Below are positions 24,819-34,801 of a DNA stretch of 64,000 nt, in pieces. The first letter of the stretch is position 1, and each line of letters starts with the position of its first letter. The notes beneath the pieces were generated by a model that was not told the origin of the DNA, ran no database searches, and saw only the letters and a list, made by a program, of their open reading frames with translations. Both the position numbers and the translations under genes were made by a program. Source of the stretch: Primula veris (lineage: Eukaryota; Streptophyta; Magnoliopsida; Ericales; Primulaceae); contig OY821742.1 in assembly GCA_963682055.1 (NCBI GenBank), forward strand, positions 7,463,816-7,527,815, written 5' to 3'.

Positions 24819-24911
24819 CTGATGTCCTTCGATTGTATGTGGCGATGGGGATCGAAAGTCATCTTCACTCTCATTAATCAGACCACCCGTAAGTCTCAAC
24901 CCATAAGACAT
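24819..24911 (-). CDS. Copy A exon 1 (start codon exon)
   Basis: The ATG at 24,911-24,909 opens 31 codons (MSYGLRLTGG... ending EGHQ) followed by a GTAAAA donor at 24,818. The exon is exactly 93 nt, phase 0, and joins exon 2, whose acceptor (gatag) leads into GSPSVADNQ. The peptide is short, acidic and without a recognised domain, as is common for the N-terminus of this class. No counterpart was found upstream of copy B's exon 2. Confidence 0.7.
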
Positions 24912-25030
24912 TTTTCACACCTAAAATTTTATTATTGGAATTTTTAGGCAATCAAAAAAAAATCTACACCACATTTAGATTATAGTCATGGTAGCCAAGG
25001 GGTGTTGTCAAGTTGAAAGGGGTAGGGGGA

Positions 25031-25037
25031 TATATAG
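25031..25037 (-). promoter_or_regulatory. Candidate TATA box of HD-ZIP copy A
   Basis: CTATATA on the minus strand lies about 120 bp upstream of the ATG at 24,911, leaving room for a leader of about 90 nt. In copy B the equivalent place is a TA microsatellite (55,251-55,270) and the start exon is missing. Position only; no transcript evidence. Confidence 0.35.
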
Positions 25038-25883
25038 TTGCAAAAAAAAAACATATTTAAATGAAAGATTGAGTTTAATTACTAAGCAACATTGATGGTT
25101 CAATGTGAAAATAAAACTAACATACCATAATTTGTTAGATATTACTCGATAAGAAACTTACCAGTGAGACGACTCAATAACGTTTAGAGAGAGGGGGTAA
25201 AATTATTAGAGATATATTGTGGGTATTGAATATTTACACTAATAGTGTTTTTTTATAGGAAAATAAAGAAGGATAAGAAGGCTAAGGGGTCTTTCTAATC
25301 GGGGGATAAGAAGGGTTCACGGTCTTCGGCATATTAAGAAACAAAGTTGAATACTTACCGTGTTATTTATCGAAAAAAGGCAAATGATAATGCATAATTA
25401 GAAGAAAAAAAATGAAGTTCAATGCCTCTCATAAATAAATTATGGTTTCTAACAAAAATTAAAGTATATACCATATTGACAATTTGTGGTCACATACCGA
25501 CCCCTAAAATTAAACAATAAATTTATTCTATGTATCATATTTTCGAAGAGTTTCCAACATTCATTCTCGAGGTGAAGTAAGTTTTTGAAAAATATGAAAT
25601 TCAATTTTAATTGAACAAACCCACTTTTATAACAATAACACTTCAAATATAATGTTATTTCTCCAAATAATATATGTCATAGTAATGAGTCCAAATCTGT
25701 TGCCCCATATGTTATACCCCCCTGTTCGTGCCCTTTTGGTTTTTTACCCAAATTTTTTTAGAAAAAAAAAATATAATTAGACATGTATCTATGCATTCGA
25801 ACAAATTTTTCTTACGAAAAAAGTGAATTTTTTTTTTTCAAATAAAATTTAGAACTAGTGTTATTAAATTAAGGGCTAATTTT

Positions 25884-27406
25884 CTATAAGTAGCTCATAA
25901 CAACTTATATTCCTCCTAAATATCTTAATAAGTTCACATTCCTCATAGGTACCACTTTTTAATTATTTAGTTTATTCACTAAATTGTCATACAAACCAAA
26001 ATATAATAGACATATTTTATCTTTCTACAAACCCAAAAAAATAGTTTTAAATTACAACAAAATAACCAAAAATTATTAAAAAAATCACAAAAAATCACAA
26101 AAAATTATAAAAAATCATCAAAAATTATAAAAATCACAAAAAATTATTAAAAAAATACAAAAATCACAAAAAAATTTAAAAATTTTAAAAAATTACAAAA
26201 AATCACAAAAAATGAAAAAAATCACAAACTTTTTAAAAAATTACAAAAAATATATATAATTTTTTTTGTCAATATAACACTTTTTATACCGAAAAATAAA
26301 AAAAATATATAAAAAATGACAAAAAATTATTAAAAAAATCACAAAAAATGAAAAAAAACGAAAAAATTATATAAAAAATCACAAAAAAAAAATCACAAAA
26401 AATCACAAAATTTACAAAAAATTACAAAACATTATAAAAAAATAATAAAAATCACAAAAAAGTATAAAAATTATAAAAAAAAGGAAAAAATCACAAAAAA
26501 AAAAGAATTATAAAAAAATGAAAATATCATAAACTTTTTAAAAAATTACAAAAAATATACAATTCAGTCGAAAGTAAATATAGTTCAATAAAAGTGAGTA
26601 TGCATATAGTTCAGCTAAAAATGCATCTGGTTCACCTGAAAGTATATCTGGTTCAACTTAAAGTGCATCTAATTTAGTGGAAAGTACATATAGTTAAGTC
26701 AAAAATGCATATAGTCTAGTCGAAAATGAATATAATACAGTCGAAAGTGCATATAGTTCTATTAAAAATGCATCTGATTCAACTAAAAGTGTATCTGGTT
26801 CAACTGAAAGTGCATATGGTTCAGCTGAAAGTGCATATGATTCAGCTAAAAGTATATCTGGTTCAGCTGAAAGTGCATATGGTTCAGACAAAAGTGCATC
26901 TAGTTCAATAAAATTGCATATCGTTCTGTAAAACCTGCATCTGTTTCAACTAAAAATGCATCTGGTTCAGCTGAAAGTGCATATAGTTCAGCTAAAAGTG
27001 TATCTGATTCAGTCAAAAGTGCATCTAGTACAGTCGAAAGTGCATAAAGTTCAATAAAAGTGATTTTTTTGTGATTTTTTTCTTTTTTTTTTTTATAATT
27101 TTGTGATTTTTTTTTTAATTTTTTAAATAATTTTTTGTGATTTTTTTTCATTTTTTATAATTTTTGTAATTTTTTTTTAATTTTTTAAAAATTTTGTGAT
27201 TTTTTGATTTTTTTGGTGATTTTTTTCATTTATTTTGAGATTTTTTGCATTTTATATAATTTTATTTGTTTTTTTTTGCATTTTTTATGAAATATGTGTA
27301 TGGCGTTTTGGTAAATAAATTAAATAATTAAAAAGTGGTACCTATAGAGAATATGAACTTATGGAGGTAGTTATGAGTAATATAAGTTTAAAAGTGATAC
27401 ATATGC
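25884..27406. mobile_element. Foldback-like element with long terminal inverted repeats
   Basis: The two ends are inverted copies for over 100 bp: left 'cataggtaccactttttaat' near 25,946, right (reverse complement) 'tataggtaccactttttaat' near 27,330. Inside these are A-rich 'aaaatcacaaaaa' repeats on the left (about 26,030-26,560) and their T-rich complement 'tttttgtgatttttt' on the right (about 27,060-27,290), so the arms could form a very long hairpin. The loop is a 21-bp minisatellite. No transposase is visible; foldback and MULE-type elements have this architecture. The exact outer ends and target duplication are uncertain. Confidence 0.65.
26580..27055. repeat. 21-bp minisatellite, about 22 units
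   Basis: The unit consensus is approximately GTTCAGCTGAAAGTGCATATG, with variants. Because 21 is a multiple of three, both strands stay open for many units: minus strand reads a degenerate YALSAEP heptad (26,694-26,891 and 26,900-27,151), plus strand a VHMVQLK heptad (26,726-26,911). No start context, domain or conservation supports real coding. Confidence 0.85.
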
Positions 27407-28552
27407 GGCATTATTTGTTAAATTAATATTGTGTCCCAGTATTCTAAAATTTGTCTTGAACATGTAGAAGTTTATAAACATAAAATATCTATGGGGGAAT
27501 AAAAAAAATATAAAATAGGGGCATAAAATTTGGACTCGATAGTAATACATGCAAATAGTGAAATAAAAAAAGTGGAAGCATATATGTAACTGAACACAAG
27601 CGTGTAAACGATGGGTGCAATGCAATCACATTTACTATGTGAAAAAGAATTTTAAAAAAATAAATCGTGAAGATATTGTTAGTACTAAGAAATTTTACAA
27701 TTTTGAGTCTTTGCGGACCATTATTTTGTATCTAAAATTTCGTTTACCCATTCATGTGGGGGATAATTTTTTATAGCAGTTAATTAGTCTGTCGTTAATG
27801 TAGTTTTTTTTGTTGGATGTTTGATACCTCGGTCCCATTGTGAGAGCTATATATTATACCAAAAGTTTTACGATTGGTATTTTTAATTATTCATTTGTAA
27901 TGTGTATATGCCTTTGTCTTTATTTCACTATATCATAATGTCTTAATGTGTGTTGATTAAGTGGGTGTCGCTAAATATAGTATCATATTATGTTAATCCA
28001 TTGTTGTTAAATTTTGCGATAATCATTTTATTACCATCATAATAGAAGCGCATATTACTATGTTTCCATTTTTTTTAATATTGTTCCCTTCTTTTTAATA
28101 AACTATTTCCTATTTAATTAACTTTTTTGCAAAAATGAGATGGTACATTTTGAAAAGTTGATACTTTGGAGTTATATAGAACTTTTTTGTTGGCAAGGAA
28201 GCAAATTAAATAATGAATAAACCATTCAAAATAACTTGGTTGAGACTTGTGTTGGAAAACATGTATTTTAAACATAGTTGTTTCGAGTGGTCATGGACCA
28301 TCTTTGAGTCAATATTCAATACGACTACTCAGATTTTCTGAGGCTATACTCAAGGCATTTGAGTAGCTCGTACGACGAGCTTCACAACGGTATATCGCAT
28401 GACCTATTCGGAGAATGGGTGAGAATGATAATTGGACTCGAAGATTGGTACTCGAAAAAGGCAATAAAACGAAATCTGGAAAATGGAAAAGAAAGTGGGA
28501 TTAAACCATGAGGGTTATCCCACATTGTAAAATAAAGAGTGATTTTTACACT

Positions 28553-28560
28553 ATAAATAC
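28553..28560 (+). promoter_or_regulatory. TATA box in the 5' LTR
   Basis: 'ctataaatacaag' marks the U3 promoter; the same motif is at about 35,104 in the 3' LTR. Transcription would start near 28,585, so the heptamer repeat falls in the transcribed R/U5 part. Confidence 0.6.
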
Positions 28561-28635
28561 AAGTCCATCCCATGTAGTTGGTAAACTAATCAAGTCCACA
28601 TACCCATGAGTGGGTTAGTGTGTACCACACACGCG

Positions 28636-28712
28636 CTCGCTCAGGTCTCGGGACTCGGAACTCGGGACTCGGGTCATGGGACGCGGGACGCGTCTCGGGT
28701 CTCGCGTCTCGG
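28636..28712 (+). repeat. NNNNGGG heptamer repeat in 5' LTR
   Basis: Imperfect 7-bp units of the kind 'actcggg' and 'acgcggg', with regular GGG runs. It is the shorter allele of the array in the 3' LTR. Confidence 0.75.
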
Positions 28713-29618
28713 GTCTTGTACTAAACTGAAAACGGGACTTTTGTATATTTACAAGAGAAGTCCCTAGAATTCCAGAAAGTTTGAAACTCCAGCAATAATG
28801 GAGGCGGATTCTGGGGATGTAACTCCCATAATTAAATGACCACAATTAATTCTGCGGTTTCAGAATTCCTCTATATGAGGCAGCCATTCCCTCACATTCA
28901 AATACACACGAAAATCCCTCTTCTCTCTAACAGCATATAATTTTTTCCTCATAGGATATTAGAACAGAGAGAACCACCCACCAACAGCTCGACCTTGACT
29001 CGTCGCCAGTTTTCGGTGAGTCATCCGAGACGTTGTACCTTAGGATCGAAGCGTCAACGCAACCAGAAACATCAAGGTGGTTGGACGAATATCGGTTAAG
29101 GGCATACTGTTAAACAGTATCCTCGTCTTTTTAATTCTGTCCATTTTCAATTTTGTCCATTATTTAATTCTGTTATTTACATTCTGTTTTTTCCATTATG
29201 TATTTTTTATTTCAGTATTTTCATTTGCTGTCCTTAGCTGTAGTTTTTAATTCTGTTTGTACCTTTCTGTAATTTCTTTAAAGTTCTGTTTTTTGTTGTA
29301 ATTTCAATTCTGTAATTTAATTCAGTAATTAGAATAGTTTCAATTCAGTCTTGTAATTTTAATTTCAAACAGAACAGTCCGGCTGTTAAGTTTATACTTT
29401 CCAGTCCGGCAGTTTCTATTTATTGCAATTCAGTACATCAGATTATTAATTAATAATAATCTGATAACATTTGCTTTATTTACTATTCAGTACCTACATG
29501 TTGTAATCGTTAATTTCTATTCCAATTCGAAATTAATAAAGATTACACTGGTTTTTGTTTATTCTTGTTTAGTCCTTTAATTATTGTTAATTGTTATTTC
29601 GTACACGGAAACCAACAA

Positions 29619-29977
29619 TCTTAACCGATAGCCCTATTGTTTCTTTCGTGTATTAATTAATACAATTATTTATTTTTTAAAAGGAATAATGCTTTTTTGT
29701 TTTCAATTCTAAATCATATTAGAAATTGAATTACAAAGAAAAATTCCAAACAATTTTAATCTTGTTTTAGAATCTTGTTGATACCAACCGTATTGGTATT
29801 CAATAAGGATCATTTAATCCTTTTAATATCAACCGTATTGATATTCAAAAGGATAAAAAGTATAATTTTATTGTTTGATTAAAATTCTTTTACAAACCCA
29901 AATTTCAGTTTTGGGGTTTTGTTTATAGAATTTGTTTTGTACACGTATCTCATACGTTTGTTGTGTTGTCGTTTCAG
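29619..29977 (+). other. Untranslated leader of the copia element
   Basis: Noncoding stretch between left LTR and gag ATG. It holds three small inverted repeats (29,781-29,844) described separately. No clear complement to the tRNA-iMet 3' end was seen directly after the LTR. Confidence 0.6.
29781..29844 (+). promoter_or_regulatory. Tandem hairpins in the copia leader
   Basis: Hairpin 1 is ATACCAA-ccgta-TTGGTAT (29,781-29,799). Hairpin 2 is ATATCAA-ccgta-TTGATAT (29,826-29,844). Between them AAGGAT (29,805-29,810) can pair with ATCCTT (29,817-29,822). The two outer stems share the loop and differ by one compensated C-G to T-A pair. Function is unknown; packaging or dimerisation signals usually lie in this part of retroelement RNAs. 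Confidence 0.55.
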
Positions 29978-32900
29978 ATGACAAACACAGCGCTTATTCA
30001 GTTGCCTATCAGAAGTGAGCATGACCCAGTGGTTGGTGGAGATGTCCATAACACTGGGGGCGATGTGATTGTGGTGGCTAACGCCGATGACGTAGCTGCA
30101 GTGGCTGAGGCCGCCGCGGCTGCTGCCATGGCGGATGCTACGGCCAAAGCTGAGGCTGCCGCCGAAGCAGCGGCTACGGCCAAGGCCGCGGCCAAAGCTG
30201 CGGTTAGAGCCAAGGCTGCGGCCAAGGGCAAGGCACCGATGTATTCGGCTGTGCCTACTTTGCCAACTTCTCATCTGGAGAAACCCGAAAAATTCAGGGA
30301 AGACAACTTTAAACGTTGGCAGCAAAAGATGCTGTTTTATCTCACGACCCTGAATCTGACCAGGTTTCTTAAGGAGACTACTTCCGTCCTAAGCGAGGAC
30401 GATCTGGATGAGCAGTCATTCTCTGTGGTTGAGGCATGGAGACATGCCGACTACCTATACAAGAACTATATCCTGTGTGCTTTAGATGACACGTTGTTCA
30501 GTGTTTTCGAGCCCAAAGATAATACAAAGGAGCTATGGGAAACTCTCGAAAACAAGTACAAAGTGAATAACGCTGGTACAAAGAGATTTGTTGTCACGGA
30601 CTTTCATGAGTACCGTATGACTGACAGCAGGGGTGTCATGGAGCAAGTTGAGGAGCTCCAACTCATTTACCATTTCCTTGAGGCTGAGGGGCTAGTGATT
30701 AATGAGCCTTTCCAGGTGGCACTTATGATTGAGAAATTGCCACCGTCTTGGAAAGACTTTCAAAACTACCTGAAGCACAAGCGAAAGGAAATGAGACTGG
30801 AGGGGCTCATTGAGAAGCTCAATATCGAGGTGAGCAACCGTCGCTCCGTGAGGAGAGTCGGTGGTGCTAACATCCCGATGGCAAAGGCCAATGTGGTCGA
30901 AAGCTCTAATGTCAAACGGAAACATTTTGACAACGGAGGTAGTGCTGTTGTCGCAAAGAAATTTGCGGGAACCTGCTTTGTGTGTGACAGGACCGGTCAT
31001 CATGCCCCGGACTGTTATGACAATAAAGGCACTGTTAAGCCCAAGCCACCCCACCCCACCCCCCCACCCCCCCTGAGGAACTTCAAGGGCAAGGGGAAGA
31101 GGAAAGCTCCAGCTCAGGCACATCTGGCCGAGGGAGGACGAGATGATGACCACTTTACTATTGTGGTCTTTGAGGTGAATCTCGTGGGGAGCAACCTCAA
31201 AGAGTGGTGGCTGGATACAGGTGTCACAAGCCACATCTGCTCAACACGGTGGATGTTTAAGACCTACGAGGAGGTAGAGGGAGAAAGCTGCTTCATGTGA
31301 AATTCTGCTACTTCCAAGGTGGAAGGAAAAGGAATGGTGGTGATGAAGATGACCTCAGGAAAAGAGATGAGGTTGACTAATGTGCTCCATGTTCCGGATA
31401 TCCGTAAGAATCTGGTATCCGGATCGGTGATGGTGAAGAACGGGTTCAAGCTGGTTTTAGAATCCGATAAAATTGTAATCACCAAAAATGGTGTCTATGT
31501 AGGCCGTGACTATATGACCAACGACATGTTTAAGTTAAACGTAGGGGCACCTGCTCCCAATAAAGGTGCTAAAGCTGAGGCTAGCACTAGTGATGTAATA
31601 ACTCTTGCCCAAGAGGCCAATAAAAATTCTAATTTTGATTATTTATTTGAGTCATTTCATTTGTGGCATGGTAGATTAGGTCACGTGAATTATAATTCTT
31701 TAAAGAAATTAATATCACTAAAACTAATACCAAATTTCGTTTTTAATAAGCAATACAAATGTGAGATTTGTGTAGAGGCAAAATTAACGAAATCATCGTT
31801 TCAACATGTTGAACGAGAAAGTGAACCTCTCGGTCTAATACACACGGATGTATGCGACTTAAAGTTTATACAAACACGAGGAGGGAAAAAGTACTTTATC
31901 ACCTTTATAGATGATTGTACTAGATACTGTTATGTTTACTTAATGAGAAGTAAAGACGAAGCAGTAGAGAAATTCGCTCTTTATAAGACCGAAGTTGAAA
32001 ATCAACTCAATAGAAAAATTAAAACATTGAGAAGTGATAGAGGCGGTGAATTTGAATCACCGTTTGAGAAGATATGCGCTGAAAGCGGCATTATACATCA
32101 AACCACAGCCCTATAAACTCCCAACCAAAATGGGGTTGTTGAGCGTAAAAAAAGAATGCTAAAGGAAATGATGAATGCTATGCTAATCAGTTCTGGGTTA
32201 CCCCAGAACATGTGGGGGGAAGCGATACTTTCCGCAAACTATGTTTTAAACAAGTTACCACATAAGAAGCGAGAAAAGACTCCATATGAATTATGGAAAG
32301 GTCATCACCCCAGTAATAAGAACATGCGGGTTTGGGGTTGTCTCGCGAAGGTCCTAGTTCCCACTCCTAAGAGGATGAGAATTGGTCCTAAAACGGTGGA
32401 CTGTGTGTTCATCGGATATGCACATAATAGTAGTGCATATCGGTTTCTCATACACAATTCGGACAAACCCGATTTGCACGTAGATACGTATCTGGAAAGC
32501 CGAGAGACTTCTTTCTTTGAGGATATCTTTCCTCGTAAATTACCTACATCTTTACCAACTCAAGAGTTGAACAGTGAAGGAAATGTGGGGGCAAGTGAAC
32601 CGACAGAGGAAGAGGAAGAGCCTCGACGCAGCAAAAGGGCAAGGAAGGAAACTTCCTTTGGACCTGATTTCCTAACCTTCATGGTTCAAGGCGAACCGGT
32701 GACATATAAACAAGCTATGTCAACACCGGATTCCCAATATTGGGAAGATGCTATTCAAAATGAGATTGAATCAATCATGCAAAACCACACTTGGGAACTA
32801 GTGAATCTTCCGAAAGGATGTAAGCCCCTAGGTCACAAGTGGATCTTCAAGAGGAAGTTAAGGGTTGACTGCACGATTGAGAAATACAAGGCGAGACTTG

Positions 32901-34179
32901 TAGTAAAAGGATTCGGGGAAAGGGAAGGTGTCGATTATTTTGACACGTATGCTCCTGTGTCCAAGAAAACGTCTATCCGAATTGTCATTGCTCTCGCAGC
33001 TTTGTTTGATATGGAAATACATCAAATGTATGTAAAGACGGCGTTTCTAAATGGAGAACTGGAAGAAGAGATTTACATGGAACAACCGGAAGGGTTTGTA
33101 GTTCCTGGTAAAGAGCACCAAGTGTGCAAACTTGTAAAGTCTCTATATGGACTCAAACAAGCGCCAAAGTAATGGCACGAGAAGTTTGATAGAATTATGC
33201 TATCAAACGGTTTTCACATTAATGAGTGCGATAAATGTGTCTACTCTAAAGGAAGTGGAAGAGACTGTGTCGTAGTCTGTCTCTATGTGGACGACATGAT
33301 TATAATTGGGAGTAATGATAGAATCAGCTCCACAAAGAAAATGTTATCACAACACTTCGATATGAAGGATCTGGGTATAGCTGATGTAATACTTGGTATG
33401 AATATTACCAAAACATCAGAGGGGTATGCCTTGTCACAAAGTCACTATGTTAAACAAGTATTAGACAAGTTTGACAAGGGTAGTAAAACGATGTCTAGAA
33501 CCCCAATTGAGTTCAACTGTAACCTGAAAAAGAATTTCGGTAAGAGTGTGAATCAGTTGGAGTTCTCTCGAGTCATAGGCAGTCTCATGTATATAATGAA
33601 TTGCACTAGACCAGACATAGCAAACTCAGTGAGTAGACTGAGCAGGTACACCAGCAATCCGAATGAGGAACACTAGAAGGCCATAATGAAACTTCTCAGA
33701 TATATGAGGTTTTCAGCCGATTACGGGCTGCACTATACCAGATATCCAGCGGGACTGGAAGGGTACTCAGATGCCAACTGGATATCAGACTCCAATAGCA
33801 CAAGGTCCACGAGTAGATATGCGTTTATAATGGGAGGAGCTGCTGTGTCTTGGAGATCCTCCAAACAAACGTGTATTGCAATGTCAACTATGGAATCTGA
33901 ATTCATAGCGTTAAACTTAGCAACCGAAGAGGCAGACTGGCTGAGAAGTCTATTGGAAGGAATTCCAATATGGCCAAAACCTGTTCCCGTAATAAGCATG
34001 CATTGTGATAGTCAATCAGCTATTGCGCGGGCTCAGGATCGTATGTATAATTGAAAGTCTCGACATATACGTCGGAGACATAAATCCGTAAGGGAATTTT
34101 ATCCAACGGTGTGGTATCCTTAGATTTTGTGAGATCAAAGGAAAACATAGCGGATCCATTAACAAAAGGCTTGACTTAA
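29978..34179 (+). pseudogene. gag-pol of the full-length copia element, with five in-frame stops
   Basis: The start ATG is at 29,978. Order: Ala/Lys-rich N-terminus (about residues 30-85), gag (LEKPEKFREDNFKRW...), CCHC knuckle CFVCDRTGHHAPDC near 30,974-31,015, protease DTGVTSHIC near 31,215, integrase zinc region (HLWHGRLGH, CEIC), DDE core (HTDV, SDRGGEF, GVVERK), RT (KWIFKRK, TAFLNG, LYGLKQAPK, YVDDM), RNase H ([21 protein letters not shown]). Stops are TGA 31,298; TAA 32,114; TAA 33,170; TAG 33,674; TGA 34,052 (first bases). A 1-nt frameshift near 34,095 precedes the natural TAA at 34,177-34,179. RT motif A reads MYVKTAFLNG: the catalytic Asp is Tyr (33,029-33,031). The polyprotein is dead. 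Confidence 0.92.
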
Positions 34180-34801
34180 GTGGGAGTTGAGACATCATCG
34201 AACGGAATGGGATTAAAGCCCATTAAATTGGTGGCCCCCACATAGGCAACCCAACCTAAACGGAATATTTCTTGATAGGTTCAAAGGGAACTGAACTGTG
34301 AGGTCAACCGAACAAAGCACTCAGGAACCTGGAGTTCCCAGCCCATTTCCGCGATGACAGAGTGATAGACTTGTACCATTGTAAGGGTGAGCTTGAGGCT
34401 CTTAATGATCCAAGTAACTCGACGGTCGAGTAAAGTGAGTCAGGACACTTTCGACTTGGAAGACCTATAACGAGTGTGTAAGGCCGGTACCATGTGATGA
34501 GCTTGGGCTAATTCACTAGAGCACTCAGTTGAAATTGCCAAGGCAGTCCAGGCCAAATATGGATAACAACTAAAGGGCCTAGTACGTGGGTAGAGAGGGC
34601 ACTGTGCGGGTGCCATTCTGGGATACACAAAGCTTGATGGTTCAAAGCTTTATAGCTACCTAATAGCAGTATTCTGGGTGGTACTCCGCTACGGCAGGTT
34701 CAAGGCGCGCGCTACCTGACCTTAGGCAGTGAACTTTTGCGGTTCTCTTGATTTGCATTTAGAACATGGGCTTTCGAGCCAATTGCATTCATGTGGGGGA
34801 T
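34180..34801 (+). other. 3' untranslated part of the copia element with polypurine tract
   Basis: No convincing ORF. It ends in GTGGGGGA (about 34,793-34,800), the polypurine tract immediately before the 3' LTR start at 34,802. Confidence 0.65.

Larger units (their letters stand above)
6586..24911 (-). pseudogene. HD-ZIP class IV (homeodomain-START) gene, copy A, disrupted by two insertions
   Basis: Coding exons, minus strand: 24,911-24,819; 21,718-21,507; 19,470-19,353; 17,913-17,728; 16,623-16,043; 15,666-15,565; 15,470-15,270; 15,107-14,927; 14,012 to about 13,829 (cut); 7,828-7,733; 7,416-7,086; 6,590-6,586. Exons 2-3 encode the homeodomain (KKKYHRH at its start, [12 protein letters not shown] in helix 3), exon 4 the class IV zipper-loop-zipper with the CHACGGP loop, exons 5-9 START, and 10-11 the C-terminal domain. 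Family members are transcription factors of the epidermis. Breaks: a 193-bp CACTA-like insert with an in-frame stop sits in exon 5, which also needs a frame change to stay aligned with copy B; a SIRE-type copia element replaces the end of exon 9 and most of intron 9. The helix-3 Arg normally following Asn51-Lys/Arg52 is His. Splice sites are otherwise canonical. Domain identity is confident; pseudogene status is inferred from the breaks. Confidence 0.88.
25049..28249. other. Upstream spacer of copy A, interrupted by a foldback-like element
   Basis: No gene found. The stretch at 25,049-25,700 aligns with 55,265-55,910 and with 61-570. Homology resumes after the foldback-like element at about 27,540-28,249 (with 55,910-56,670) and continues at 36,246 after the copia insertion. 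Confidence 0.65.
28250..29618 (+). repeat. 5' LTR of the full-length copia element (1,369 bp)
   Basis: TGTTGG...CCAACA. Contains TATAAATA near 28,552, then a CGGGACT-type heptamer repeat at about 28,636-28,705. It is 75 bp shorter than the 3' LTR, largely because of that repeat. Confidence 0.92.

Noticed and set aside
26694..27151. Heptad-repeat 'proteins' on both strands
   Set aside because: They arise because the minisatellite unit is 21 bp; no start context, and both strands are open for the same reason.
30692..31234. 180-aa minus-strand ORF opposite gag
   Set aside because: Shadow of the gag-protease frame; the plus strand has a zinc knuckle and a protease motif.
34440..34628. 62-aa minus-strand ORF in the copia 3' region
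   Set aside because: No similarity to known domains and located in the noncoding tail of the retrotransposon.
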